Positions 34,996 to 44,420 of a stretch of 64,000 bases of DNA are shown here, in pieces (the stretch's first letter is position 1; each line of letters opens with the position of its first letter). The notes under the pieces were generated by a model. It saw nothing but the letters and a program-made list of their open reading frames with translations. It searched no databases and was not told the origin of the DNA. The translations under genes and the position numbers were made by a program. The DNA is from Lachnospiraceae bacterium XBB2008 (lineage in GTDB: Bacteria; Bacillota; Clostridia; Lachnospirales; Lachnospiraceae): assembly GCA_900102235.1 (NCBI GenBank), contig FMVL01000008.1, forward strand, positions 124,001 to 188,000. Reading direction: 5' to 3'.

Positions 34996-35794
34996 TATGA
35001 TGGATGATGTCGCAAGACACAGCCAGGAAAAAAATCATATGGGAGAGAACATCATCAGCGGAGTGATGGTGGGGCAGGTTGTCAAGAATTACGACAAGGA
35101 TAAGCAGGGATTCGTTCAGGTTGACATAACTACCAGAGACTATGAAGAATCCAAACTCGTGTGGGCGCGCATGGTACTGTCGTACGGCGGCAGCAAATGG
35201 GGAGAATACTTCATCCCCGAGGTGGGCGACCAGGTCCTCATAGCATTCGAACAGGGCAATATCGACCGGGCTTTTGTCATAGGCGCAGTGCCCAAGACCA
35301 ATTCCTCGTTCATGCAGCAGGCATTCGATGAGAACAACCAGTATAAAAGGATCAAGACCAGAAACGGTAATCTCATCGAAGTGATCGATAACAAAGAGGG
35401 CGAGGGCGAAAAAGACAAGATCACGATAAAGACCGCCAAGGATGCCCATAAGATAGTCCTGGATAACGAGAACAAGAAGATCACGATCTCCGATAAGGAA
35501 GGCAAGAATAAGATCGAAATGAAGACCGAAGACGGTCAGATGACGATCAACGCCGAGAAGAAACTGACTATCAAGGTCGGAGACAATATAACGATGACCA
35601 TGAACGGTTCGAACGGGACCGTGGAACTTAAGGCTTCCAAGTTCAAAGCTTCGAGCGATGAAACGACTGAGATCAAGGCGAACAATCGAGTCACCGTGGA
35701 AGGCGGCAACGTCACGGCAAACGGAAACTCGATGCTCAAGTTAAAGAGCGGCGGCCCCGTCACCGTGGAAGGTACACCGATCAAATTAGGATGA
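34982..35794 (+). CDS. Central spike protein (VgrG/gp5-like)
   Basis: 270 residues. Residues about 20-120 form the OB-fold: V-K-N-Y-D-K-D-K-Q-G, W-A-R-M-V, G-E-Y-F-I-P-E-V-G-D-Q-V-L-I-A-F-E and G-N-I-D-R-A-F-V-I-G are canonical gp5/VgrG signatures. From about 150 onward short repeated strands rich in K-I-T-I, M-T-M-N and V-T-V-E-G build the triangular beta-helix needle. No enzymatic or toxin extension. The start overlaps the hub gene, with GGAGG inside it, so stoichiometric hub and spike synthesis is likely. Confidence 0.93.
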   Translation: MAFFDMMDDVARHSQEKNHMGENIISGVMVGQVVKNYDKDKQGFVQVDITTRDYEESKLVWARMVLSYGGSKWGEYFIPEVGDQVLIAFEQGNIDRAFVIGAVPKTNSSFMQQAFDENNQYKRIKTRNGNLIEVIDNKEGEGEKDKITIKTAKDAHKIVLDNENKKITISDKEGKNKIEMKTEDGQMTINAEKKLTIKVGDNITMTMNGSNGTVELKASKFKASSDETTEIKANNRVTVEGGNVTANGNSMLKLKSGGPVTVEGTPIKLG

Positions 35795-35813
35795 TCAGAG
35801 GAAAGAATAAGAT

Positions 35814-36284
35814 ATGGCACTGGACTTTTTAGGAAAAGGAATGGCATTCCCTCCGCGCATAGATCCCGCTACGGGAAGAGTAGTCATGAGCTCCGGACTT
35901 CAGAGCGTCAAGGAATCCATCTATCTCATACTGATGACGCAGACGACCGAGAGGATCACGAGACCCACATTCGGTACGGATACGGCTGATTATGTATTCA
36001 TGGATATGAGTCAGACTTATCTGACCATCATGAAGAGGGATCTGACCGAGAGCATCCTCCGTCAGGAGCCGAGAGTGAGCTCCGTGGATATAGAGACCAC
36101 AATGGAAGCACAGCAGGGATATATCCTCATCAATATAGATTATACGGTGGCTGATACCAATCAGACCGACAATCTGGTATTTCCCTTTTACTTAAATGCA
36201 GAGCCCGTACCCGATGAGGAAGAGGAATACTACGAACCTGATGTGATAGATGTAGATATGTATGAAACGGACACGGTAGAGTAA
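35814..36284 (+). CDS. Baseplate wedge protein gp25-like
   Basis: 156 residues. The segment from S-V-K-E-S-I-Y-L-I-L through E-R-I-T-R-P-T-F-G-T and I-L-R-Q-E-P-R-V-S-S-V matches the GPW/gp25 family, which starts sheath assembly on the baseplate. The acidic C-terminal tail (E-E-E-E-Y-Y-E-P-D) of about 25 residues is longer than in phage gp25. Stop and next start are three bases apart. Confidence 0.93.
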   Translation: MALDFLGKGMAFPPRIDPATGRVVMSSGLQSVKESIYLILMTQTTERITRPTFGTDTADYVFMDMSQTYLTIMKRDLTESILRQEPRVSSVDIETTMEAQQGYILINIDYTVADTNQTDNLVFPFYLNAEPVPDEEEEYYEPDVIDVDMYETDTVE

Positions 36285-36287
36285 CCC

Positions 36288-39200
36288 ATGAGCAACGCCT
36301 GGAAACCTCAGAGTGCTGAGGATATCGAAAACAAAATAGTCCGCATTGCGGAGAAGTACGTTCCCGAGTGGAAATACAATGCCGATAACCCCGATATCGG
36401 TACGGTCATAGCGCAGATCTTTGCCCGTCAGACCGAGGAGAATAACAGGCTGATGTCCCTCATGCCCGAGAGATATCATCTTGAATTCGTCAATATGCTT
36501 GACATCAATCTCCACAGGGCACAGCCTGCAGCCAGCATAGTGGTATTCAACATGGACGGCAGTGTGCTTCCCGGAGCCAGACTTCCGAAGGGAACCAGGT
36601 TAAGTGCCGAGTCCGCATTTACCGACAGCGGCTATGCGGTATTTGAGACAGACCGCAACATCTATGTGACCGAATCCCAGGTCAAAGCGATGTTCATGAC
36701 CGACGTGGAAAGAGGGACCATCTCGCCCGTATTCGGACAGTTTGACGTACCCGATATCATAGATTCGGACTCTCTGGTTCCGCTTACTGAAGATGAGGAC
36801 ATGACTGAGGCGGCTCCTTCGGAGACGACACTTTTCTCTGATATCGTCGACGAGGAAGAGGTCGTGATCATTCCGCCTTTTACGCTTTTCGGCGAGAAGA
36901 CGAGCATCGGGCGGAGCATACTGATCATATATCACGACAGACTCTTTGACGGTGTTGACGAACCGATATATCTGCGCCTCGAAGACGGAGAGGATGTGGC
37001 AGCGAGGATCAAGAGCGGCGAGTTCTCGTTCCAGTACATGTCCGCAGACGGATTTGCGGATTTCGACAGCGTTAAGCTCGGTGAAGACGGTAAGACTTTT
37101 ACTCTGCTTAAGAGCGCCGAATGCAGAAAGGTCGCTTCGGGCGACAAAAAATATGCGGTTGTGATCCTTAAGTGTAACGGCATCATGACCGATTCTCTCG
37201 AAGTGAGCGGGATCTCACTCTCGGCCGGCGGCGATTCCAGGGCTCCCGAGTATGTGGGAGACGGATCCGTGGAGATGGATGCGGCCAGATTTACTCCTTT
37301 TACGGATACTCTGGCAGTATTTAACGAGTGCTATATAGGTCACGACAAGTGCTTTGCCAAGAACGGAGCACGCATAACTCTGGACTTTAAGCTTTCATTC
37401 AGGGAGAACCAGATCAGGCTCACGATGGAACAGGAGGATGCCGAACTTACGGTCATCAAGAGAAAACCCAAGAAGACCCTGTTTGACAATCCCGCTCAGG
37501 TTAAAGTCAATGAAGTGATATTTGAATATTACAACGGCATCGGATGGAAGAAACTCAGACTGGATACGGAGTATGCCGGATTGTTCGAGACCGGAGATAA
37601 CGGAAACGTACATTTGAGTTTCATATGTCCCGATGACTGGAAAGAATCGGAAAGCGGTCCCTACAGCGGCAGATGCATCCGCATGAGAGTGGTAAGGGCG
37701 GATAACTGCTACATGCGTCCGGCCATCCATACATATCCCGTGATCGAGAATCTTAAGTGTGCTTACAGCTATGAGGGCAAGTTCGCTGCTCCTTCGAAGC
37801 TGGAGAGGATAGCAGGCACGGTGAAGGAAGACATCACCGAAAGACTCGGAAGCGAAAAGCCTTTCACGATCCTGTCAGGAAGTGAATATGCGCAGGATAT
37901 GCTCTACATCGGACTTGACAGGAAACTGGAAGAAGGCCCGATCAGCCTGTATTTCCAGCTGGCAGATACCAACAATCAGAACGGCGTGAAGTTCCGTATG
38001 GAATACAGCACCGCAACAGGCTTCAAGGAAATGCGTTTTACGGATCTTACCGAGGAATTCACCAGATCCGGCACCGTCATGTTCCTGCCCCCGGCCGATA
38101 TGTCGGAAAGGATAATAGAAGGTAACCGTCTCTACTGGATCAGGCTCATCAGATCGAAATCACAGAAATCGGAAGGTTCCGATGTATTCCTGCCCAGGAT
38201 CGCAAGATTCTGTCTGAATGCGGTATCGGTGACCAATGTTCAGACCGATGACGAGACGGATTATTATATCGATGAAGTCATGCCCAACATGCATTTCGGA
38301 CTTGGCGCCGACAACGTTCTGGATGCTGAGATCTGGGTCAATGAGATGGGAACTCTGCATAAAGAAGAGATGGAGAGGATGATCGGAGACAGACCTGACA
38401 GAGTCCGTGCAGAGTATGATTTTCTTGGACGTATTTCCGCTTTCTATGTGCTGTGGGATGAAGTTGATAACTTTGAAGAGGCCGAGTCGAGACGCAGCTA
38501 TCGCATAGATCGCATGACCGGACAGCTCCTCTTCGGTGACGGCACATATACGGATATGCCCAGAGTACTTGATAATGTGGCATTCAGAGCCAGAGTCAGA
38601 TCCACCGACGGTGAACTGGGTAACGTAGGCGAATGGGAGATCGACGGATTTGTCGGCGATGCTCCTTACATAGATTCCATAGGCAACCCGATAAGATCCC
38701 ACGGCGGATCCAACTTAGAGACTCTCGATCATGCACTCCTTCGCGGAGCGGGCATGATGAACTCCAGAGGAAAACTGGTAAGCGAGCGCGATTATCTGCG
38801 TCATATCATGGAGTTCTCCGACAGCATAGACAGAGCCAGAGTCGTAGTCGGTGAGACCATAGACGGTACGGGACAGCCTTCCGATATATCCATAGTCCTG
38901 CTCATGAGGGATTATGCGGACGGCGCTTTTTCCTTCCACAGGATCGCGGCGCTGCTCAAGAAAGAACTCTTAAAGACATGTGAACTGACCGTTTCGGAAG
39001 ATAATCTTCACATCGTGGAGCCCATCTTCGTTGATATATCAGTAAACGTATGGGCGACCGTGATGAACATGGACGACAGCTTCGAAGTGCAGTCGGACGT
39101 AAAGAGCGTGCTTAACAGTTACTTAAATCCCACCCGGACAGATTCCGACGACGGCTGGAATATAGGCGTGATCCCCAAGGAGTCACAGCTCCTCATGAGA

Positions 39201-39362
39201 CTCGGAGTCTTAAGGAGCCGCGCGATCATCCAGCGTGTGACGATGATAGGACACTACGTGGATGCATTCGGAGAGCACGAGCTGGATACCAGGGACATAG
39301 AAGTGAGCCCCTTCATGGTAGTAAGAAACGGAGAACATAAGGTGTTTGTCACCAATAAATAA
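36288..39362 (+). CDS. Baseplate J/gp6-like wedge protein, Pvc11-like
   Basis: 1024 residues, a usual size for Pvc11. N-terminal helices (Y-V-P-E-W-K-Y-N-A-D-N-P-D-I-G-T and R-Q-T-E-E-N-N-R) are typical of CIS wedge proteins. A large beta-rich middle with several sandwich-like insertions follows. Residues about 800-1010 carry the baseplate J core, including G-G-S-N-L-E-T, L-V-S-E-R-D-Y and S-I-V-L-L-M-R-D. The protein forms the wedge around the hub. The ribosome site (GTAGAG) is weak, which fits coupling to gp25. Confidence 0.88.
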   Translation: MSNAWKPQSAEDIENKIVRIAEKYVPEWKYNADNPDIGTVIAQIFARQTEENNRLMSLMPERYHLEFVNMLDINLHRAQPAASIVVFNMDGSVLPGARLPKGTRLSAESAFTDSGYAVFETDRNIYVTESQVKAMFMTDVERGTISPVFGQFDVPDIIDSDSLVPLTEDEDMTEAAPSETTLFSDIVDEEEVVIIPPFTLFGEKTSIGRSILIIYHDRLFDGVDEPIYLRLEDGEDVAARIKSGEFSFQYMSADGFADFDSVKLGEDGKTFTLLKSAECRKVASGDKKYAVVILKCNGIMTDSLEVSGISLSAGGDSRAPEYVGDGSVEMDAARFTPFTDTLAVFNECYIGHDKCFAKNGARITLDFKLSFRENQIRLTMEQEDAELTVIKRKPKKTLFDNPAQVKVNEVIFEYYNGIGWKKLRLDTEYAGLFETGDNGNVHLSFICPDDWKESESGPYSGRCIRMRVVRADNCYMRPAIHTYPVIENLKCAYSYEGKFAAPSKLERIAGTVKEDITERLGSEKPFTILSGSEYAQDMLYIGLDRKLEEGPISLYFQLADTNNQNGVKFRMEYSTATGFKEMRFTDLTEEFTRSGTVMFLPPADMSERIIEGNRLYWIRLIRSKSQKSEGSDVFLPRIARFCLNAVSVTNVQTDDETDYYIDEVMPNMHFGLGADNVLDAEIWVNEMGTLHKEEMERMIGDRPDRVRAEYDFLGRISAFYVLWDEVDNFEEAESRRSYRIDRMTGQLLFGDGTYTDMPRVLDNVAFRARVRSTDGELGNVGEWEIDGFVGDAPYIDSIGNPIRSHGGSNLETLDHALLRGAGMMNSRGKLVSERDYLRHIMEFSDSIDRARVVVGETIDGTGQPSDISIVLLMRDYADGAFSFHRIAALLKKELLKTCELTVSEDNLHIVEPIFVDISVNVWATVMNMDDSFEVQSDVKSVLNSYLNPTRTDSDDGWNIGVIPKESQLLMRLGVLRSRAIIQRVTMIGHYVDAFGEHELDTRDIEVSPFMVVRNGEHKVFVTNK

Positions 39363-39374
39363 TGTGAGGCTTTT

Positions 39375-41465
39375 ATGCTGAGTGTAGAGGAACTACAAAG
39401 CAGAACATTTGAAGAGAGAATGGATGACGTGATGAGGGAGCTCCCCTTACGTTCATCCGAGTGGACGAATTACAATCCGTCCGATCCGGGCATGACCATC
39501 CTTGAGAACCTGACCGCTTTTTCCGCGCTACAGGGTGCTGAGATCGCAACCTTGAGTTACCGCGCCAGAATGGCGCTTCTCAAGATGGCGGGATTCGTTC
39601 CGGGCAGAGGCAAGTGCTCGAGGGTGCTGTTATCCGCCGATGAACTTGACAGTCCGCTGACTCTTGCATCGGGACAGAGATTCCATCTGGGCAATCTCTG
39701 CTTTGAGACCAACAGAGAGACGCATGTAGGTGCATGCAGGCTTACCGGTGTATATTCATGCGAAAATGATGAATTCAGGGATATCAGTTTTGTTCTGGAC
39801 AGGGAACTGGCCGTTCCCGCAAGGCTCTTCGGTGAAGAACCTGCCGAGGACAATGCCGTATATTTTGTATTTGACGGTGATGTGACCGATTTAAAGGAGA
39901 TCATTCTTTATGCCCGCATGTATGCCAATGGCCACAGGAATGCGACCGTGGACCGTACCGAGCATATCTTTGCGGATACCAGGTGGGAAGTGCTCACCGA
40001 ATCGGGCTTCCAGGAAGTTTCCGTCAGGGATTATACCGGGGCGTTCGTATCGAGCGGAGAGATCAGGATCTCACTTTCCGATTGCGATCCTCTGGTATAT
40101 ACCGACACGCCTGAATTCGGATACTGCATCAGAGCGGTGCTTAAGCGTGCGGATTATGACATTGTTCCGAGACTTACCAACCTCTACGGATTCCTTTTTG
40201 AGGTATGGCAGAAGGATACGCTCGCTCATTCCGTCAGCTTCAACCGTGCCGACAGGATCAGAGTCAAATCACCCATAGGTGAGAATGTTTACTATCTGAT
40301 ATTCGGCAAGGAGGAGAAAGGCTCATCCTACCGCAGGTATGAGATGGTCGGATCCGGCGGGATAACGGGCCGGTTCTGTAAGTATTCCGAAAGTGCAAAC
40401 GGATTGGACATCATCTTTGATGAGAACGAGTTCGGATACGCTCCTTATAAGTGCAAGGAGTGCGTTCGTGTGATCATATACAATGAGCAGATCATGCGCA
40501 CCTATTCGGTAGGCCGCGTGATCGGATTTGACGATCAGGAACTGGCTCTGCCCGTTTCAAATATAGTGCAGGAGAACTTCTTCCTCATAGCCAGACGCAA
40601 GGATGAAGAGGGTTATCTGTATGATTTCGTTCGTCCCGAGAGGAAGATCGAGGGCGGCCTCTACTATCATCTGCTCGAAAAAGAGGGAAGGATCGTTATC
40701 GAGGATGCCGGAGATTTCATCGGCGCAGATCTTTTCATGGGCGGTGTATCGGTGACTAACGGAGAGTACGGCAACATCACTTCCGGTAACCGTATATCCA
40801 TAGATGACGAAGATGTTGAAGCCACATTCCTGAATCCCGGGGATGGAACGGGAGGAACCTTCCGCGAGACCCTTGAGCAGGTAAGAGCGAGGTTCTTACG
40901 CGATATGAGGACTCCTTTTACCGCGGTATGCGCCAGCGACTATGAGTCGCTCGTCCGCTCAACTCCCGGACTCTGCATACGGAAGACCAAAGCCGTTACC
41001 GATGACAGAGAGAACATGGTCAGGGTAGTGGTGATGCCGGATACCGGTGAAAACCTGCCCAAGCTAAATGACATCTATATAGAGAAGATCTCCAAGCGAC
41101 TTGAAGAGCGCAGGCTCATCACGACCGGTTTCCAGATCAAACAGCCCGCATATGTGGCTGTTGGCGTGAGATGTACGGTATATGTGAAGAAGCATTTCAC
41201 GGACTGCCGTAAGCAGATAGAAGATCGTATCAGCGCATGCATCGATTACATCAATTCCGACAGGAATTTCGGAGACAGACTCCTGTTTGAAGATGTTTTC
41301 CATGCGATAGAGGATCTTCCCTGTGTGGAATATGTATATGAGCTCTCGCTGCATTCCGAGAACAACAAGCTCGCGCAGGTCAAAGAGAACGATATAATCC
41401 CCAGATACGACTGCCTGTGCTATCCCGGAAACATACAGCTGAGCATAGTCACATCAGAAAATTGA
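39375..41465 (+). CDS. Baseplate J-like wedge protein, Pvc12-like
   Basis: 696 residues. The N-terminal S-D-P-G-M-T-I-L-E-N-L-T-A-F is the standard opening of the second CIS wedge protein, also present in T6SS TssF/gp6 relatives. The C-terminal part (F-R-E-T-L-E-Q-V-R-A-R-F; V-C-A-S-D-Y-E-S-L-V; I-R-K-T-K-A-V) is the baseplate J core. It pairs with the product of 36288 to form the wedge. Good TGAGG ribosome site. Confidence 0.88.
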   Translation: MLSVEELQSRTFEERMDDVMRELPLRSSEWTNYNPSDPGMTILENLTAFSALQGAEIATLSYRARMALLKMAGFVPGRGKCSRVLLSADELDSPLTLASGQRFHLGNLCFETNRETHVGACRLTGVYSCENDEFRDISFVLDRELAVPARLFGEEPAEDNAVYFVFDGDVTDLKEIILYARMYANGHRNATVDRTEHIFADTRWEVLTESGFQEVSVRDYTGAFVSSGEIRISLSDCDPLVYTDTPEFGYCIRAVLKRADYDIVPRLTNLYGFLFEVWQKDTLAHSVSFNRADRIRVKSPIGENVYYLIFGKEEKGSSYRRYEMVGSGGITGRFCKYSESANGLDIIFDENEFGYAPYKCKECVRVIIYNEQIMRTYSVGRVIGFDDQELALPVSNIVQENFFLIARRKDEEGYLYDFVRPERKIEGGLYYHLLEKEGRIVIEDAGDFIGADLFMGGVSVTNGEYGNITSGNRISIDDEDVEATFLNPGDGTGGTFRETLEQVRARFLRDMRTPFTAVCASDYESLVRSTPGLCIRKTKAVTDDRENMVRVVVMPDTGENLPKLNDIYIEKISKRLEERRLITTGFQIKQPAYVAVGVRCTVYVKKHFTDCRKQIEDRISACIDYINSDRNFGDRLLFEDVFHAIEDLPCVEYVYELSLHSENNKLAQVKENDIIPRYDCLCYPGNIQLSIVTSEN

Positions 41466-41482
41466 TATAGGAGCATGGCCCC

Positions 41483-42541
41483 ATGGCTGAAGGAATATGG
41501 TATTCCATTAAATACAACAGAATAAAAAATGCATGCATCAAAGGCATGACCTACGACGAGAGCGGAAACATATATCTGGATGAATCCGCTTACGAGCACA
41601 GCATCTTTTTCGGCCCTCTGGACGGAGTGGCCGACGGTTCCGAATGGGGCCGGCTGAAATGCAGTCTTATTTCGTCGGAGGAAATGGTATGTTATACTTA
41701 TATATTGGCTACTGATGCGACAGAGGTCATTTCCGATGAAGGTGAAAGCCGCAGTATAGAGGAGTTACTCTGCGATCCCGACATAGATACGTACACCAAG
41801 GTCAGCCTTATGAGTGCGAGCGGGGCAAAGAGATTCGTCAACGGCGAAGACGAACTCCTGTATGACATAAACGGCCGGTATCTGTACATAGGAATGGAAC
41901 TGATGGGTTACGGCTCAGCTACCATCAGCAATATAAAGATAAGCGCCACCGGCGATAACTTCATGGCGACATTCCCTCAGGTATATCAGGAGAGGAACAG
42001 TTTCTTCCACAGATTCATGTCCGTCTTCTCAAGCATATACAACGATATCGGAGAGGAGAATGAGAAACTGTATGAGATACTGGATCTGGATAAATGCTCA
42101 CCCGAACTTCTTGAGATGTACGGATCATGGTTTGGCATAGATCTGGCCGGCGGATTCCTTTCCGAGGATGCACTTCGCACCATTGTAAAGGAAGCTTATC
42201 AGCTCAACCGAATGAAAGGCACCAAGAAGGGCATCGAGCGCATACTTGAGATCATACTCGGCGAACCTGCGGTTCTTTTTGAGAACCGTATGCAGGGCGG
42301 CGGGGTATATGATGTCACGGTGCTGATCAAAAAGAAGATGACCGAGGAACTCAGACACCAGCTGACATTTATGCTGGATCAGTTCAAACCCTTAAGAGTT
42401 CGCATCCGTCTGCTGCAGATGGAAAAAGACGCTATCATGGACGCCAACTCATATCTTGATATGAACGCGACCATTCCGGCGGAGAAGAATGTAGTACTGG
42501 ATCAGGAGACTCTGTACGACGGATTCATTACCCTGACCTGA
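41483..42541 (+). CDS. Tail protein I-like baseplate protein
   Basis: 352 residues. The N-terminal 150 residues are a beta-rich outer domain. From F-P-Q-V-Y-Q-E-R-N-S-F-F-H-R-F-M onward it matches the phage tail protein I domain found in CIS (the TIGR02242 type): L-L-E-M-Y-G-S-W-F-G-I-D-L-A-G-G and then R-M-K-G-T-K-K-G-I-E-R-I-L. This protein sits at the outer baseplate edge where fibres attach. No separate fibre gene follows, so its own N-terminal domain or the protein from 12107 may be the outermost part. An out-of-frame ATG at 41475 is ignored. Confidence 0.85.
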   Translation: MAEGIWYSIKYNRIKNACIKGMTYDESGNIYLDESAYEHSIFFGPLDGVADGSEWGRLKCSLISSEEMVCYTYILATDATEVISDEGESRSIEELLCDPDIDTYTKVSLMSASGAKRFVNGEDELLYDINGRYLYIGMELMGYGSATISNIKISATGDNFMATFPQVYQERNSFFHRFMSVFSSIYNDIGEENEKLYEILDLDKCSPELLEMYGSWFGIDLAGGFLSEDALRTIVKEAYQLNRMKGTKKGIERILEIILGEPAVLFENRMQGGGVYDVTVLIKKKMTEELRHQLTFMLDQFKPLRVRIRLLQMEKDAIMDANSYLDMNATIPAEKNVVLDQETLYDGFITLT

Positions 42542-42560
42542 CAAGTGATGAGGAGAGAAT

Positions 42561-42860
42561 ATGACTATTGAAGAGATCAAAGGCGAAAACACCGTTCAGC
42601 TCAATGTTGAAGGACGTATCGACGCTATGACGGCAAACGATTTTCAGAATGCGATACTGAAGGCATTCCAGAAGTCGTCTAATGTCATCATCGACATGCG
42701 GAATGTTCAGTACATTTCGAGTGCGGGTCTTCGCGGACTGATGATCGGACACAAGACCGCAAGTTCAAAAGGCGGAAAGTTCACGCTGATCAATGTAGGA
42801 GAGGCGGTAAATGAGGTCCTGCGTGTGACAGGGCTTGATAAAGCACTTAACATCCAATGA
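42561..42860 (+). CDS. STAS-domain anti-sigma-antagonist-like protein
   Basis: 99 residues, complete stand-alone STAS domain. The G-R-I-D turn, V-I-I-D-M-R strand and I-S-S-A-G-L-R-G-L loop match SpoIIAA/RsbV proteins. Ser54 aligns with the serine phosphorylated by anti-sigma kinases and dephosphorylated by PP2C enzymes. SpoIIE phosphatases lie at 2 and 56999 and an HATPase two genes downstream, so a partner-switch circuit is plausible. Its stop overlaps the start of the ABC ATPase gene (ATGA), indicating coupled translation and possibly a direct complex. Confidence 0.92.
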   Translation: MTIEEIKGENTVQLNVEGRIDAMTANDFQNAILKAFQKSSNVIIDMRNVQYISSAGLRGLMIGHKTASSKGGKFTLINVGEAVNEVLRVTGLDKALNIQ

Positions 42861-43513
42861 TCACATTTGAACATATCAGTCATCAGTATGTGACCGAAGA
42901 AGGGGAGAACGTAGTCTACAGGGATTTTAACGAACAGATCTCGGACGGTGAGTTCATAGTCCTGACGGGCAGGAGCGGAAGTGGCAAGACGACGCTTCTC
43001 AAGATGATCTTAAAAGAGATCGAACCCGACGAAGGGATCATACGGGTTGACGATAAGAATCTGAGAGATATAAAACGTCGGGATATTCCTTTTTACAGGA
43101 GAAGTATCGGGGTTCTTTTTCAGGACTTCAAACTCATACCCGACGTGAACGTATACGACAATCTGTATTACTCGATACTGGCTACGGGCGGATCGGGTAA
43201 GGATGCCGAGAAAAAGATCACCCATGTCCTTACGATGCTGGGGATCGACAGGTTTCATAAGCGTTTTCCGAGAGAGATGTCGGGCGGTGAACAGCAGAAG
43301 GTATGTCTGGCGAGAGCGGTCATCAATCATCCGAAGATACTTCTTGTCGATGAGCCTACCGGAAATCTCGGACCGATCGATTCCGCGGATATGGTGAGAC
43401 TGCTGGATGTAATACATGACCAGGGGATCACCGTGATCATGGCGACACATGACATGAGCGTAGCGGATTCACCCGAGAGAAGACATATCAGCCTGGATGG
43501 GAGGTTAACATAA
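42857..43513 (+). CDS. FtsE-like ABC ATPase without FtsX partner
   Basis: 218 residues. Walker A G-R-S-G-S-G-K-T-T (38-46), signature M-S-G-G-E-Q-Q-K-V, Walker B I-L-L-V-D-E-P-T-G-N-L-G and switch H in A-T-H-D-M-S are all intact, so it should hydrolyse ATP. The P-T-G-N-L end of Walker B and the short length are typical of the FtsE/LolD/MacB group, which act on membrane partners. No FtsX-like permease lies beside it. The membrane genes directly downstream, an HATPase and an SH3 protein, are the natural candidate partners. FtsE complexes regulate wall hydrolases, suggesting opening of the peptidoglycan for the CIS (inference). Confidence 0.88.
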   Translation: MITFEHISHQYVTEEGENVVYRDFNEQISDGEFIVLTGRSGSGKTTLLKMILKEIEPDEGIIRVDDKNLRDIKRRDIPFYRRSIGVLFQDFKLIPDVNVYDNLYYSILATGGSGKDAEKKITHVLTMLGIDRFHKRFPREMSGGEQQKVCLARAVINHPKILLVDEPTGNLGPIDSADMVRLLDVIHDQGITVIMATHDMSVADSPERRHISLDGRLT

Positions 43514-43514
43514 C

Positions 43515-44399
43515 ATGACAAAATTGCAAAAGCTGACCATATGCTTATCGTGCATTTTCTACGTGGCGACCATATTCGGCTTCTTTTATCTGGATCTGCC
43601 GATCATAGTCGTTCTGTTTGCACTCTTCACATTGTCCATGGTGGCATTTGCCTATCTGTGCTATCACGTTCAGCGTGACTATACCGGCGCCGATCATCTT
43701 CAGCAGGAGATCGGTGTCCTGAATGCGGAGATCGCCAGATTAAAAGGTGAAAATGAAGCCAACCTCAATGAGAAGAATTCCGAGCTGTATAAGAAACAGC
43801 TTGAGATAGACAACCTCACCACGAAAGTCTCCGAGACAGAGGCCGCTCTCGAAGAGGCCAAGCTCGCCGTTAAAGATCAGCTTGTTGCGGAAAATGCGCA
43901 CGTACAGGATGAACTCATGGAAAGCCTGCTTCCTCCGGATGATGAGGATCCCGCTGTTACCGTGGATATCATCGACGTGGCCAGACAGGCCATCGCCGAT
44001 CTGCGCGATCAGGCACGGGAGGCCGGGCTTATCATCAATATCTCCAGTGCATCTGACAAGCTGATGGTACATGCGGGCAGAAAGCGTCTGCTCATCATGT
44101 TCAGGAATATCATAGACAACTCGATCAAATACATGCAGACCGCAGGTTCGCTCGTGATCACGATATCCGCCATCGAGGATGATATCTTCATCGTGCTCAA
44201 GGATACCGGCAAAGGTCTGCCCGAGAACGAGACCAAGCATATATTCGAACTTAACTTCCAGGGCTCCAACCGTATCAGCGGTAACGGGCTGGGCCTTACA
44301 CAGGCCAAGGCTATCGTGGAGCATTACGGAGGAACCATCTACGCCAGAAGCCCCGAGGGCAGCGGAATGGGCATCTACATACAGCTGCCCACATCATAA
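43515..44399 (+). CDS. Membrane-bound GHKL ATPase, histidine-kinase-like
   Basis: 294 residues. Two transmembrane helices lie at about 5-50 with almost no loop outside, then a coiled coil at about 55-125, then a GHKL ATPase domain at about 150-290: N box N-I-I-D-N-S-I-K-Y, G1 D-T-G-K-G-L-P, F box, G2 G-N-G-L-G-L. The dimerisation region lacks a recognisable H-E-x-x-x-P phospho-acceptor, and no response regulator is nearby. It may be a sensor kinase phosphorylating in trans, or a membrane-tethered kinase of the neighbouring STAS protein. The GGAGG site lies within the end of the previous gene. Confidence 0.8.
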   Translation: MTKLQKLTICLSCIFYVATIFGFFYLDLPIIVVLFALFTLSMVAFAYLCYHVQRDYTGADHLQQEIGVLNAEIARLKGENEANLNEKNSELYKKQLEIDNLTTKVSETEAALEEAKLAVKDQLVAENAHVQDELMESLLPPDDEDPAVTVDIIDVARQAIADLRDQAREAGLIINISSASDKLMVHAGRKRLLIMFRNIIDNSIKYMQTAGSLVITISAIEDDIFIVLKDTGKGLPENETKHIFELNFQGSNRISGNGLGLTQAKAIVEHYGGTIYARSPEGSGMGIYIQLPTS

Positions 44400-44420
44400 G
44401 GAGGCTGAAGGAGAGAAGAT

